Notes: generated by a model from the sequence alone, not told the origin. A stretch of 64,000 bases of DNA from Cypionkella aquatica (GCF_030161095.1 NZ_BSPP01000004.1:558001-622000), one strand, 5' to 3'; counted from the stretch's first letter, positions 18,074-27,298 are shown. Program-made: numbers and translations.

Positions 18074-18340
18074 TCAGTTGTCATTGATGTCTTTGTCCCA
18101 CAGCTTGACCTGTCCGCTTTGCACCCCAACCGTGGCGCGCAGCGCGATCCACGCGGCCAGCGACAGCAAAGCAAAGATCAGCAAGGTCAGCGGCAAACTC
18201 ACCGACAGACCGATGCCCAACAGCACCCCGGTCAGCACCGCGCCTGCAGCAAAGCCAAGAAAGATGAAGCCGGGCAGCAGCACTTCGGCCACGCCCAAGG
18301 CAAAGCCGCCAGCGATCCAAACCCACCAGATCGTCCACAT
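18074..18340 (-). CDS. NfeD-like membrane protein
   Basis: 88 residues with two or three strongly hydrophobic segments spanning residues 3-70 and a short polar C-terminus. NfeD-family proteins pair with SPFH (stomatin/prohibitin-like) proteins and are thought to help anchor or organise membrane microdomains. This is the short form; the usual C-terminal OB-fold is reduced to about 20 residues (VGVQSGQVKLWDKDI). Its ATG directly abuts the TAA of qmcA upstream, with no spacing, which fits a coupled pair. No protease domain is present. Confidence 0.85.
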   Translation of the reverse strand: MWTIWWVWIAGGFALGVAEVLLPGFIFLGFAAGAVLTGVLLGIGLSVSLPLTLLIFALLSLAAWIALRATVGVQSGQVKLWDKDINDN

Positions 18341-19222
18341 TTATCCGCGCCCTTTCAACATCTTGAACGCATCGCCAAACGCATCCAAAGCCTGCGCCGG
18401 CACAATGATCATTTGCTTGCCCGAGCCTTGGCCAACTGCCGTCAAAGCCTCGACCTGTTTCAGCGCCACCTGATATTGCGCGGCCTCGATACCGTTTTCC
18501 TTGATCGCTTCGGCGATGGTGCTGGTTGCGTAAGCCTCGGCATCGGCCAGCACGCGGCGCGCTTTGGATTCCTGCTCGGCTGCGTAAAGCTCTGCATCGG
18601 CGTTCAGTTCGACCGCGCGCTTTTTGCCCTCGGCCTCGGTCACTTGCGCGCGCCGCGCCCGCTCGGCGTTCAGCTGCTGCATCATCGCGTGGCGGGTGGC
18701 TTCGTCCAGCGACACGTCGAGGATTTCGGCGCGAGTCACCTCAATCCCCCAATCTTCGACCATGGCGCGGACATGCTCGCGGATATTCGCGGTCAGTTCG
18801 TTGCGGTTGGATTGCACCTGATCAAGCTCCATCTTGCCGATTTCCGAACGCACGATCCCGGCGACGGTTGTGGCAATCGCGCTGTCGACATCCTTAATGC
18901 GGTAGACGGTCTTTTCGGGCGAAATCACCCGGTAGAACACGCTTGTTTCCACCTTGACCAGCACGTTGTCGGTGGTGATCGCGTCCTGATGCGCGGTGGG
19001 CAGTTGGCGTTCCAGAATGGACACCTTGTGCGCAACCCGGTCCAGAAACGGAACCGTAAAGTTGATGCCCGGCCCAAGCACCGAGCGCAGGCGGCCTAGA
19101 CGTTCCACCACATATTTTTCGCTTTGGGGCACGATGCGGATGGCCTTGAACAAAGCGACGATGATGAAAAGCGCGATTGCGGCAAACACCGCGCCGCTGC
19201 CGAGAAATTGCTCAAAATCCAT
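18341..19222 (-). CDS. qmcA: SPFH/Band 7 domain membrane protein, QmcA-like paraslipin
   Basis: 293 residues from ATG 19222, chosen for its AGGAGATTTTC ribosome site; the frame opens further upstream without support. Seen: one N-terminal membrane segment (about 8-25), IVPQSEKYVVERLGR leading into the SPFH domain (30-200), and an Ala/Glu-rich coiled coil with repeated AEG/ADAE units to about 250. These proteins form cage-like oligomers at the inner membrane and are implicated in protease control. Its partner nfeD follows immediately. The gnd gene diverges from it. Confidence 0.92.
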   Translation of the reverse strand: MDFEQFLGSGAVFAAIALFIIVALFKAIRIVPQSEKYVVERLGRLRSVLGPGINFTVPFLDRVAHKVSILERQLPTAHQDAITTDNVLVKVETSVFYRVISPEKTVYRIKDVDSAIATTVAGIVRSEIGKMELDQVQSNRNELTANIREHVRAMVEDWGIEVTRAEILDVSLDEATRHAMMQQLNAERARRAQVTEAEGKKRAVELNADAELYAAEQESKARRVLADAEAYATSTIAEAIKENGIEAAQYQVALKQVEALTAVGQGSGKQMIIVPAQALDAFGDAFKMLKGRG

Positions 19223-19426
19223 GAAAATCTCCTGTTTCAAATCAAATAGGCAGAGGGTGCCCTGCCACAAGGTGCCTTGGAATCGAAGTTTGCGCAACGG
19301 GTGGCTGTTTTTGGTGGTGGTGACGGTATGCGGCGGGATACCTTTCGGTTTGACCTTTCCCCCTGTTATCGCTCACATTGCGGCCAGCCAAAGCGCCATC
19401 GCTTGAACCGCGTCAGAGGACACATC

Positions 19427-20836
19427 ATGACCCAATCGCAAATCGGCCTGATCGGCCTTGGAACAATGGGCGCAATGCTGGCGCTGAACATCGCAGAAAA
19501 GGGCTTTCCGATTGCGGTGTGGAACCGCACCGCATCGGTGACGCATGGCTTCAAGGCCGAGGCGGGTGTGCTGGCCGAAAAGATCACCCCATGTGAGACT
19601 TTGGCCGATCTGGTCGCGGCGATTGCCAAACCGCGCGCCATCATCCTGATGGTGCCTGCGGGCGATCCGGTGGATGAGATGATCGCCGATCTGACCCCGC
19701 TGTTGGACGCGGATGATCTGATCATCGACGCAGGCAACGCCTTGTTCCACGACACCGATCGCCGCGCGGCTGCGGCTGCGATCAAAGGCCCGCATTTCCT
19801 TGGCATTGGCGTGTCGGGTGGGGCCGAGGGCGCGCGGCATGGTCCGGCAATCATGGGGGGCGGTCTGCGTAGCGACTGGGACCGGGTTGCTCCGATCCTG
19901 AACGCGATTGCGGCGAAGTATAAGGGCGAGCCTTGCGCCGATTACATGGGGCCAGCCGGGGCAGGGCATTTCGTCAAAGCCGTGCACAACGGCATTGAAT
20001 ACGCCGATATGCAGATGATCGCCGAGGTTTACGGCGTGATGCGTGACGGCTTGGGCATGGAGGCGCAAGCGATTGCAGAGACGTTCAAGGCGTGGAACAC
20101 GGGGCCGCTGCAATCCTATCTGATTGAGATTTCAGGCGAAGTTGCCGCGGCTACCGATACCCATTCGGGCAAACCGATGCTGGATATGATTTTGGACCGC
20201 GCGGGCCAAAAAGGCACTGGCCGCTGGACGGTGATCGAAGCGCAGCAACTGGCCGCCACCATCCCCGCGATTGAGGCGGCGGTTATGGCGCGCAATCTGT
20301 CGTCGCGGCTTGAGGAACGTCTGGCGGGTGAGGCGGTCTTTGGGGCCGCCCCGCAAAAGACTGCAAACGTGACCTTGGCGCAGCTGGAACAAGCGATGAT
20401 CGCGGGCAAGATCCTGTGCTATGCGCAGGGCTTCGCGCTGATCTCGGCGGCGTCGAAAGCTTTTGATTGGCCGATGCCTTTGCCCGAAATCGCGCGGGTC
20501 TGGCGCGAGGGCTGCATCATCCGCTCGTCGATGCTGAACGATATGGCGACGGCTTTGACTGAAGATGCAGAGCGCAACCTGATGCTGGCGCCGTTCTTTG
20601 CTGACCATCTGAAAGCCACGCATGGCGCGTTGCGTCAGGTGATTGCGGCGGGTGCGCTCAGCGGGTTGCCGGTTCCGGCGCTGGCCTCGGGCCTTGCATG
20701 GTTTGATATGATGCGCACCGGGCGTTCGACCGCGAACATGATCCAAGCCCAACGCGATTTCTTCGGCGCGCATGGGTTTGAGCGGGTGGATGGCATCGCC
20801 GACAAACACGGGCCTTGGGCCGGCCATGGGCTTTAA
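19427..20836 (+). CDS. gnd: 6-phosphogluconate dehydrogenase, decarboxylating
   Basis: 469 residues from ATG 19427 with an AGAGGA ribosome site; an earlier in-frame start at 19277 would overlap the qmcA promoter. It converts 6-phosphogluconate to ribulose 5-phosphate with reduction of NADP+. Seen: the Rossmann motif GLGTMG at 10-15, the substrate motif GVSGGAEGARHGP (the family usually has Glu where Ala follows GG), the catalytic KAVHNGIEYADMQ near 184-196, and the C-terminal AQRDFFGAH with its conserved Arg and His. It ends 3 bp from the convergent pxpC. Confidence 0.95.
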   Translation: MTQSQIGLIGLGTMGAMLALNIAEKGFPIAVWNRTASVTHGFKAEAGVLAEKITPCETLADLVAAIAKPRAIILMVPAGDPVDEMIADLTPLLDADDLIIDAGNALFHDTDRRAAAAAIKGPHFLGIGVSGGAEGARHGPAIMGGGLRSDWDRVAPILNAIAAKYKGEPCADYMGPAGAGHFVKAVHNGIEYADMQMIAEVYGVMRDGLGMEAQAIAETFKAWNTGPLQSYLIEISGEVAAATDTHSGKPMLDMILDRAGQKGTGRWTVIEAQQLAATIPAIEAAVMARNLSSRLEERLAGEAVFGAAPQKTANVTLAQLEQAMIAGKILCYAQGFALISAASKAFDWPMPLPEIARVWREGCIIRSSMLNDMATALTEDAERNLMLAPFFADHLKATHGALRQVIAAGALSGLPVPALASGLAWFDMMRTGRSTANMIQAQRDFFGAHGFERVDGIADKHGPWAGHGL

Positions 20837-20839
20837 GGC

Positions 20840-21781
20840 TCAGCCCCGAAAGCGTTCCATATAGAGCGCAAACCCCGCCGCATCGTGGCGGGTGATTGCG
20901 ACGGCGTGTTCCGGGCTGATGGCTTGAAACGCCACAGCATCGCGTGGGCGGCATTGCACAAAGCTATTCAGATCGCAGGCCAATACGGTGGCAATCTTCG
21001 GATAACCGCCAGTGGTCTGGTGATCTGACAGCAGCACCGTCGCCACCCCATCGCCCGAGACCTGGACCGCGCCGCGCAAAATCGGCTCGGACGGGATCGA
21101 CAGCGCATTTTCTGGCGCGATGGCAGGGCCGCGCAGGCGCAGACCCATGCGATCAAAGGCATCGGTGGTCTCAAACCGCGCCGAGGTGAATGTAGCCAGC
21201 GTGTCCGCCGCGAAAAACCGATCCTGTGGCCCAAGCGTGCAGCGCAACAGATGCCGGGGGCGTGCCCAGATCGGGCAGGGAATCGGGCCGTGCAGATCGG
21301 CGCGGGTTTGCGCATCGGCGATGGTCAGGACTTGCCCGGTTGCCAGTTTCCCGCCGCCAAAGCCAGAGAGGCCATGCGTGGCATGACTGCCAAGCCACTC
21401 ATTTGCTTGTAGATTTCCCATGAACGCAAGGTAGCACCACGACCCCCACGGACCGGGGCGGATGTTCAACACATCTCCGGCCGTCAGGGTCAGAACCTGC
21501 CACGCCCCCAACTTTCCGGCCTTGGTTTCCGCGATAAAACCGCCGCCAACAAAGGCGACTGTGACAGCCCCACTTTCACACTGCAGGGTCAGACCGCCCA
21601 AGGAAACCTCTATACCGGGCTGCCCGGCTGCGTTGCCAAGGGCGGCATGTGCCACCGCAAAACTGCGGCGATCCATCGGGCCCGAGGCGGGGACGCCATA
21701 GCGCATCAGGCCGGGGCGGCCTTGGTCCTGAATACTGACATGCGGGCCTGCAAAGCTGACGCGAAAGCTGGCTTCGGTCAT
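20840..21781 (-). CDS. pxpC: 5-oxoprolinase subunit PxpC (biotin-dependent carboxyltransferase/KipA family)
   Basis: 313 residues. With PxpA and PxpB it forms the bacterial ATP-dependent 5-oxoprolinase that opens pyroglutamate to glutamate. Seen: the family N-terminus with GPHVSIQDQGRPGLMRYGVP, SGPMDRRSFAVAHAALGN, and the C-terminal LLSDHQTTGGYPKIATV. Related allophanate hydrolase and urea carboxylase domains share this fold, but the absence of biotin carboxylase or carrier genes and the pxpBA context favour 5-oxoprolinase. Its start overlaps the pxpB stop (ATGA). Confidence 0.9.
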   Translation of the reverse strand: MTEASFRVSFAGPHVSIQDQGRPGLMRYGVPASGPMDRRSFAVAHAALGNAAGQPGIEVSLGGLTLQCESGAVTVAFVGGGFIAETKAGKLGAWQVLTLTAGDVLNIRPGPWGSWCYLAFMGNLQANEWLGSHATHGLSGFGGGKLATGQVLTIADAQTRADLHGPIPCPIWARPRHLLRCTLGPQDRFFAADTLATFTSARFETTDAFDRMGLRLRGPAIAPENALSIPSEPILRGAVQVSGDGVATVLLSDHQTTGGYPKIATVLACDLNSFVQCRPRDAVAFQAISPEHAVAITRHDAAGFALYMERFRG

Positions 21782-22464
21782 TTTGCGGCCTCGTATTCCG
21801 CGCGGGCAATGCGGCGAAACCGCACTTTGTCGCCGACATCAAACAGGAAGGGGCGGGCGGTATCGCCTGTCAGGATGCGGGTGGGCGATCTGCCGATGAT
21901 CCACCAGCCTGTTGGCATTGTCAGCGTGGTGACAAGGCATTGCGCGCCCGCAATAATCACCGACCCTGCTGCTACACCCCCCACCGGGCTTGGCTTGCGG
22001 TCCAGCCGTATCACCTCTGGCACGCCGCCGAGATAGGCGTAGCCGGGGGCGAATCCATACAAAAACACCGCGTAATCGCCCGCCAGATGCGCGTTGATCA
22101 CCGCATCGGGCGTAAGACCGCAGGCTTGGGCGACGGCGGGCAGATCGGGCGACAGATCGGCGTCGTAGCAGACCTGAACCTCGCGCTGGGCTGGTTGCGC
22201 GCGCGGGGCGGTTTCAGCGGTCAGCAGATGGCGCAGATGGGCGGTGACGCTGGGGTGATCGGTCAGCAACGGGTCAAACACGACCAGCAAATTGATGAAA
22301 GCAGGCACTGATTCGACGAAGCCCGCGCAGGGGGTATCCGTCAGCGCCTGATCAAGCTGCAGCACCGCATTGTGGGCGCCGGGGTCCAGCGTTGTGCCAA
22401 ATTCGACCAGCACCGCACGCTCGGCGCAGGGGCGAAAGAGTGGCGCTTGTGGTGTGGGCTGCAT
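21778..22464 (-). CDS. pxpB: 5-oxoprolinase subunit PxpB (KipI family)
   Basis: 228 residues, the expected length for the allophanate hydrolase subunit 1/KipI fold. It is a partner of PxpC in 5-oxoprolinase; the Bacillus homologue KipI was first known as a kinase inhibitor. Seen: the conserved FLYGFAPGYAYLGGVPE segment, the RKPSPVGGVAAGSVIIAG region, and TGWWIIGRSP. It starts 3 bp after pxpA ends and overlaps pxpC by four bases, so the order of transcription is pxpA-pxpB-pxpC. Confidence 0.9.
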   Translation of the reverse strand: MQPTPQAPLFRPCAERAVLVEFGTTLDPGAHNAVLQLDQALTDTPCAGFVESVPAFINLLVVFDPLLTDHPSVTAHLRHLLTAETAPRAQPAQREVQVCYDADLSPDLPAVAQACGLTPDAVINAHLAGDYAVFLYGFAPGYAYLGGVPEVIRLDRKPSPVGGVAAGSVIIAGAQCLVTTLTMPTGWWIIGRSPTRILTGDTARPFLFDVGDKVRFRRIARAEYEAAK

Positions 22465-22467
22465 GGT

Positions 22468-23226
22468 TTAGGGCAAAAAAGGCGCGATAGTGACGCCCGC
22501 AGCGGTCAGTTGCGCGCGGATATGGCGGGCCATCGCAACCGCGCCGGGGCTGTCGCCATGCACGCAGATCGACTGCGCCGCAAGTGGGATCGGATCACCG
22601 CCGACCACAGGCATCAGACCGCTTTCAAGAAAGCTCAACAGGCGTGCAGCGGCGGCTTCGGGATCGTGGATCATCGCTCCCGGCTGGCTGCGCGGCACAA
22701 GACGGCCATTCGGCAGATAGCCACGGTCGGCGAAAATCTCGGAGTAAACCGCGATCGCATGGGCGCGGGCGGCATGCTCCAACGCGGTTCCCGAAATGGC
22801 AAGGATTGCCAGATCAGCTGAGATCGCCTTGACCGCCAAGGCAATCGCATCCGCAACGGCGCGATCATCAGCGGCCAGATTGGCCAAAGCGCCATGCGGT
22901 TTGACATAGGCGACGCGGGTTCCGGCCAGAGCCGCCACGCCCTGCAGGCTGCCGATCTGCGCCGCTACCATGCGACCGACCTCTGCCGGGGCCATGGGGA
23001 TCACCCGTCGGCCAAAGCCCAAAGGGTCGCTATAGCCAGGATGCGCGCCGACGGTTACGCCATTCTGCGCGGCAAGTCGAAGCGTGTGGAACATCGTTTC
23101 GGGGTCGCTGGCATGGCCGCCACAAGCGATATTGGCGCTGCTGACCAGCCCCAGCATGGCCGCATCGTCACCCATCGCCCACGGGCCATAGCCCTCGCCA
23201 AGATCAGAGTTCAGGTCGATGTGCAT
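22468..23226 (-). CDS. pxpA: 5-oxoprolinase subunit PxpA (LamB/YcsF family)
   Basis: 252 residues from ATG 23226, where the family start MHIDLNSDLGEGYGPW is found; an upstream frame extension to 23259 is not needed. PxpA is the subunit that with PxpBC hydrolyses 5-oxoproline. Seen: DLNSDLGE at 4-11, SANIACGGHASDP, GAHPGYSDPLGFGRR, and VKPHGALANLAA, all family signatures. It opens the pxpABC trio and lies 62 bp behind the alcohol dehydrogenase gene on the same strand. Confidence 0.93.
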   Translation of the reverse strand: MHIDLNSDLGEGYGPWAMGDDAAMLGLVSSANIACGGHASDPETMFHTLRLAAQNGVTVGAHPGYSDPLGFGRRVIPMAPAEVGRMVAAQIGSLQGVAALAGTRVAYVKPHGALANLAADDRAVADAIALAVKAISADLAILAISGTALEHAARAHAIAVYSEIFADRGYLPNGRLVPRSQPGAMIHDPEAAAARLLSFLESGLMPVVGGDPIPLAAQSICVHGDSPGAVAMARHIRAQLTAAGVTIAPFLP

Positions 23227-23288
23227 CGTGTGACTTTCCGGCTTTTGCAATGGCAGCATAGCCGCGAAAAACCCATAGGTCCAAGGGA

Positions 23289-24302
23289 TCAGAACGCGAT
23301 GCTATAGCGCATTTTCGCGCGCCCCTGATCCAAGGCCAGCAATGCCTCCGAAGCATCCTGCAGGCGGATCACTTCAACCGGGCTTTCCAGCGGGCTTTCC
23401 TGATGCAGGTGCATCAGTTCCGCCATCTGCGCCCGCGTGCCGACGCTGGTGCCGGTCAGGGTAATCCCGGTCCATGTGAGCCATTCGTGACTAAGCGGCA
23501 CCGGTTCGGCAACCATCGCCGCTGCGATGATCCGCCCCAAGGGTCGTGTCGCCGCCTGCATCGCGGGCCAAGTGCGGGTGGTGGGGGCGAAATTGATCGT
23601 GGCATGCGCACGCAAAACCTGCGGCCAAGTGTCGGGCAGGGTGGCAGTGGCAAGTTCGGTGGCACTGGCCCCCAAGCGCCGCGCCAGTTCCAATTTGGCG
23701 GGGTCGTTGTCAACCGCGACAACACGCGCGCCCCGCCGTGCCGCCAGTTGCACCGCGAACAGGCCCAGACCACCACAGCCAAAAATCGCGCAAGTTTCAC
23801 CATGCACCAGCTTTGCCCGCTCAATCGCACCATAAGCCGTCAGCCCCGCACACATCAGCGGCGCCAGTGCAGCGCCATCTCCTGCAGGCACTTTCACAGC
23901 GAACGCCGCCTTGGCCACCACATATTCGGCAAACGTTCCCGGCACGTTGAACCCATGCGCGCGCTGGGCCGCGCAAAAGCTTTCCTCGCCCGCCAAGCAC
24001 AGATCGCAGGTGCCACAGGTGTCATGCAGCCAAGCCGCCCCGGCGCGCTGGCCAATCACCCAGCCTTCGACGCCCGCGCCAATCGCGGCAACTTCGCCGA
24101 CACCCTCATGCCCCAGAATGAACGGATCGGGTGCGACCGAAGCCTGCGTCTCGCCCTTCCAGATATGCACATCGGAATGGCACACCCCGCTCGCCTCCAG
24201 CCGGATCAGGATTTCCCCCGCTCCCGGCGCCGGTACCGGCAGATCGACCAACCGCAAGGGTTGGCCAAAGCCATTCATCACTGCCGCGCGCATCAAGGCC
24301 AT
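23289..24302 (-). CDS. Zinc-dependent alcohol dehydrogenase (MDR superfamily, AdhP-like)
   Basis: 337 residues. Seen: catalytic zinc ligands C41, H65 and E66 (GVCHSDVH, GHEGVG), the structural zinc cysteines C96, C99, C102 and C110, and the NAD-binding GCGGLG near 174. The family oxidises primary alcohols to aldehydes with NAD+. The ATG at 24302 follows the choX stop after one base, so the two are co-translated; a second ATG at 24293 is also possible. Its substrate is unknown. The coupling to a choline-binding protein invites the idea of a role in choline use, but choline is normally oxidised by other families. Confidence 0.88.
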   Translation of the reverse strand: MALMRAAVMNGFGQPLRLVDLPVPAPGAGEILIRLEASGVCHSDVHIWKGETQASVAPDPFILGHEGVGEVAAIGAGVEGWVIGQRAGAAWLHDTCGTCDLCLAGEESFCAAQRAHGFNVPGTFAEYVVAKAAFAVKVPAGDGAALAPLMCAGLTAYGAIERAKLVHGETCAIFGCGGLGLFAVQLAARRGARVVAVDNDPAKLELARRLGASATELATATLPDTWPQVLRAHATINFAPTTRTWPAMQAATRPLGRIIAAAMVAEPVPLSHEWLTWTGITLTGTSVGTRAQMAELMHLHQESPLESPVEVIRLQDASEALLALDQGRAKMRYSIAF

Positions 24303-24303
24303 G

Positions 24304-25233
24304 TTACAGACCCAGTGCGGCCTTCACCGCAGGCAGGCCGGGCTGGCCGTCAAAGGTGGTGACATCCTTCAGCCACGCCTCCAGCATGTCGGGGTGCTTG
24401 GCCATCATCGCAGTGCCGGCGGCTGGAAACTCCATCCCCTCGCCCATGATCATCTGCATCCCGGCGTTTTCATAGTCGATGTTAAACGCCAGCTGGCTGA
24501 AGAATTTGCCGACATTCGGGCAGGTCTTGGCATAATCGCGCCGTGCAATCGTATAGACCGAAGCGCCGCCAAAGTTCGGTCCAAACTCTGCATCGCCATC
24601 GGCCAGATAGCCAATCTGCTGCACCACATTCATCGGATGCGGCTGCCAGCCCAGGAAAACCACCCATTCCTTTGCTGAAACCGCGCGCTCAACCTGCGCC
24701 AGCATCCCAGCCTCCGAGCTTTCAACAATGGTCCAGTCGCCCAAACCATGTGCATTGGCCGCGACCATATCCAGCAGCGGCTGGTTCGACCCCGGCTCGA
24801 TCGCGTAAATCTTCTTGCCGAACTGGTCGCCATGCGCCGCCAGATCGTCGAAACTTTTGATCCCGGCATCCGCCACATATTTCGGCACGGCAAGGGTATA
24901 TTTCGCGCCTTCAAGGTTCATCCCCAAACGCTCTACAATGCCATCGTCGAAGAATTTCGCGTATTGCACGTCCTGAAAGGGCCGCCAGTTGCCCTGAAAC
25001 ACGTCGATATCGCCGCGCTCCATCGACACGAAGGTGACATCAAGGCTGAGTAAGGTTTGCGTGGCGTCATAGCCCAAGGCATCCAGAATCACCTCGGCCG
25101 TGGCATTGGTCAGGCCGATATCGGTCCAGCCCAAATCCGAGATCCGCACCGCCTTACAGGCCTCTGGTTCAGCCGCTTGCGCCGCCCCCACAGCCATCGC
25201 CGTCATCAACACTCCTGCCAGAACCTTGCGCAT
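24304..25233 (-). CDS. choX: Choline-binding periplasmic protein, ChoX-like
   Basis: 309 residues from ATG 25233, chosen so that the signal peptide (cleavage after about A20) is N-terminal. It is the binding protein of an ABC importer of the ProX class. The aromatic cage known from rhizobial ChoX appears conserved: W36 with D38 (LGWTD), W83 (GNWRP), Y112 (AKYTLA) and W196 (LGWQPHPMN). This supports choline as ligand. No permease (choW) or ATPase (choV) gene lies in the window, so the transporter is split or absent. It diverges from betI over a palindromic promoter region. Confidence 0.88.
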   Translation of the reverse strand: MRKVLAGVLMTAMAVGAAQAAEPEACKAVRISDLGWTDIGLTNATAEVILDALGYDATQTLLSLDVTFVSMERGDIDVFQGNWRPFQDVQYAKFFDDGIVERLGMNLEGAKYTLAVPKYVADAGIKSFDDLAAHGDQFGKKIYAIEPGSNQPLLDMVAANAHGLGDWTIVESSEAGMLAQVERAVSAKEWVVFLGWQPHPMNVVQQIGYLADGDAEFGPNFGGASVYTIARRDYAKTCPNVGKFFSQLAFNIDYENAGMQMIMGEGMEFPAAGTAMMAKHPDMLEAWLKDVTTFDGQPGLPAVKAALGL

Positions 25234-25273
25234 GGGTTTCCCTCCGTTTGCTGGCCCAAGCCTGCGCAGGCAA

Positions 25274-25295
25274 AATTTATACGTCAATATAAATT
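25274..25295. promoter_or_regulatory. Palindrome between choX and betI, candidate BetI operator
   Basis: AATTTATA-CGTCAA-TATAAATT: perfect 8-bp arms around a 6-bp spacer, in the 103-bp gap shared by the divergent choX and betI starts. A TetR-type dimer would fit. Binding by BetI is inferred from position only. Confidence 0.6.
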
Positions 25296-25336
25296 ATTGT
25301 ATGTGCGTTCAGTTTTTTGATCTGCTATGAAAAACC

Positions 25337-25951
25337 ATGACCAAAATCGCTTTTCGCACCCGTATCGAAGACCTGCGCCGCCGCGAATTGATCGAGGCTG
25401 CGCATCGCGTGTTCATGCAGCACGGGCTTGGCGGCATGACCACCAAGCGGATTTGCGAAGAGGCGGGCATGTCGGCGGGCATCCTGTCTTACTACTTCAA
25501 AGGCAAGGAAGATGTGCTGTTCGCCATGGTCCGCCTGAACAACCGCGTGTTGATGGAGGCTGTGGCGACTGGCCTTGCGCAGGCCACAACCCGCTGGGGC
25601 AGGCTAGAGGCGATCATCGCCGGAAACTTCCCCGAAGGCCTGTTCGAGCCCAATATCGCCAACGCTTGGCTGTCGGTCTGCGCGGCATCCTCCACCAATA
25701 TCCGCTATGTGCGGTTGCAGCGGATTTTCTACGCACGGCTGCAATCCAACCTTGCCTCGGTGTTCCGCGACGTGCTGGCTGACGCACGCTTCAAGCAGAT
25801 CGCCTTGGCGCTTGGCACGATGATCGACGGGTTATGGCTGCGCCGCGCCACTGGCGAAGCGTTGATCAGCACCGATTGCACCGCCCTTGTGCTAAGCGTC
25901 GCGGTGGCCCTTCTGACCGAAGCGGAACAGGCGCAGTTGCAGGCAGCGTGA
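25337..25951 (+). CDS. betI: TetR-family transcriptional regulator, BetI-like
   Basis: 204 residues. Seen: an N-terminal HTH around residues 10-55 with the TetR pattern (GGMTTKRICEEAGMSAGILSYYFKGKEDVL) and a C-terminal half with the BetI-type MIDGLWLRRA near 157-166. BetI in other bacteria represses choline-to-betaine genes and is relieved by choline. The divergent choX supports that reading. It lacks the neighbouring betA and betB found elsewhere. A candidate operator lies 42 bp upstream. Confidence 0.85.
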   Translation: MTKIAFRTRIEDLRRRELIEAAHRVFMQHGLGGMTTKRICEEAGMSAGILSYYFKGKEDVLFAMVRLNNRVLMEAVATGLAQATTRWGRLEAIIAGNFPEGLFEPNIANAWLSVCAASSTNIRYVRLQRIFYARLQSNLASVFRDVLADARFKQIALALGTMIDGLWLRRATGEALISTDCTALVLSVAVALLTEAEQAQLQAA

Positions 25952-26035
25952 TCTCTCGGCGGAAAGGCCCGCCATCGGTTTGCCCTTTGCCGCAAATCCT
26001 TTAAGCTTGTGCAAAGCAGTTTGGTGGAGGGTTTC

Positions 26036-27259
26036 ATGCAGGTCACACGGCGCAATTTCTCATTGGGTTTTGCGGCACTTGGGCTGTCAGCCTGTGTCGG
26101 CGGCGGCAGCATGCGCAGCCCCTCGGCTCCAGCCGCGATGCCAATGGTGCCCGATGCGGGGTTTGACACCTGGGTGCAGGCGTTCCGGCCCCGCGCCGCG
26201 GCCAAAGGCATCTCGGACAGCACCTTCAGCACTGCGTTCCGCGCTTCTGGCTTTATCCCCGGCGTGATCGAGAAAGACCGCAACCAGACCGAATTCACCC
26301 GCACCACCGAAGACTACCTTGCCATTGCCGCCAGTGACGAGCGCCTCAGCATGGGCCGGCAAGTGCTGGCACAGCAGATGGGCACCCTGCGCGCGGTCGA
26401 GGCCCGCTATGGCGTCGAGCCGCATGTCGTCGCCGCCTTCTGGGGGCTGGAAAGCTTTTTCGGCACAAGGCGCGGCGATGTTCCGGTGATCTCGGCTTTG
26501 GCGACCCTTGCCTATGAGGGCCGTCGCGCCGCGTTCTTTGAACAGCAGTTGGTGGCCGCGCTGAAAATCCTGCAAAACGGCGATACCACGGTGCAGAACA
26601 TGACTGGCAGCTGGGCGGGTGCGATGGGCCACACCCAGTTCATCCCGACCAGCTACCAAGCCTTCGCGGTCGATTTCAACGGCGATGGCCGCCGCGATAT
26701 CTGGAGCGATGATCCAACCGATGCGCTCGCCTCGACCGCCGCGTATCTGTCGAAAAACGGCTGGACCCATGGTCAGCCTTGGGGACAAGAGGTGACGTTG
26801 CCCAGCGGCTTTGACACCGGCCTTGCCGGGCGCGGCAAAGGGCGGTCGGATTGGGCCTCTTTGGGCGTGCGGGCGGTGAATGGCAGCTTGGGCGGGCATG
26901 GCGCGGCATCCTTGCTGCTGCCGGGGGGGCCGCGCGGCCCAGCGTTCTTGCTCTATCAAAACTTCAACGTGATCCTGCGCTATAACAATGCCGAGAATTA
27001 CGCTTTGGGCGTCGGCTATCTGTCCGATCGCCTGAATGGCGCAGGCCCGCTGCGCGCGGCCTTCGGCCCGGATGCGCAGGGCATGACCTTGGCAGATCGG
27101 CAAAGCCTGCAACGCAAGCTAACCGCAGCGGGGTTTGACACCCAAGGCTCGGATGGCGTCGTGGGCGCGAAAACCATCGCCGCGATCAGCGATTTCCAAC
27201 GCGCGCGCGGCTTGCCGGTGACCGGGCAGCCCAGCATGGATTTGTTGCGGATGCTGTAA
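26036..27259 (+). CDS. Lytic murein transglycosylase, lipoprotein (MltB/SLT2-type with peptidoglycan-binding domain)
   Basis: 407 residues from ATG 26036, behind a GGAGGG ribosome site; an upstream start at 26009 would spoil the signal. Seen: a Tat-like or Sec signal with RR followed by lipobox LSAC (Cys 20), the SLT2 catalytic domain with WGLES and candidate catalytic Glu 139, the GAMGHTQFIPTSY and DFNGDGRRDIW motifs, and a C-terminal peptidoglycan-binding domain near 345-405. Such enzymes cleave the glycan strand to 1,6-anhydro products. Likely outer membrane anchored. Confidence 0.92.
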   Translation: MQVTRRNFSLGFAALGLSACVGGGSMRSPSAPAAMPMVPDAGFDTWVQAFRPRAAAKGISDSTFSTAFRASGFIPGVIEKDRNQTEFTRTTEDYLAIAASDERLSMGRQVLAQQMGTLRAVEARYGVEPHVVAAFWGLESFFGTRRGDVPVISALATLAYEGRRAAFFEQQLVAALKILQNGDTTVQNMTGSWAGAMGHTQFIPTSYQAFAVDFNGDGRRDIWSDDPTDALASTAAYLSKNGWTHGQPWGQEVTLPSGFDTGLAGRGKGRSDWASLGVRAVNGSLGGHGAASLLLPGGPRGPAFLLYQNFNVILRYNNAENYALGVGYLSDRLNGAGPLRAAFGPDAQGMTLADRQSLQRKLTAAGFDTQGSDGVVGAKTIAAISDFQRARGLPVTGQPSMDLLRML

Positions 27260-27298
27260 CACCGCGCGGCGCGTTAAGGCAGCCTATTCCCGTAAAAA

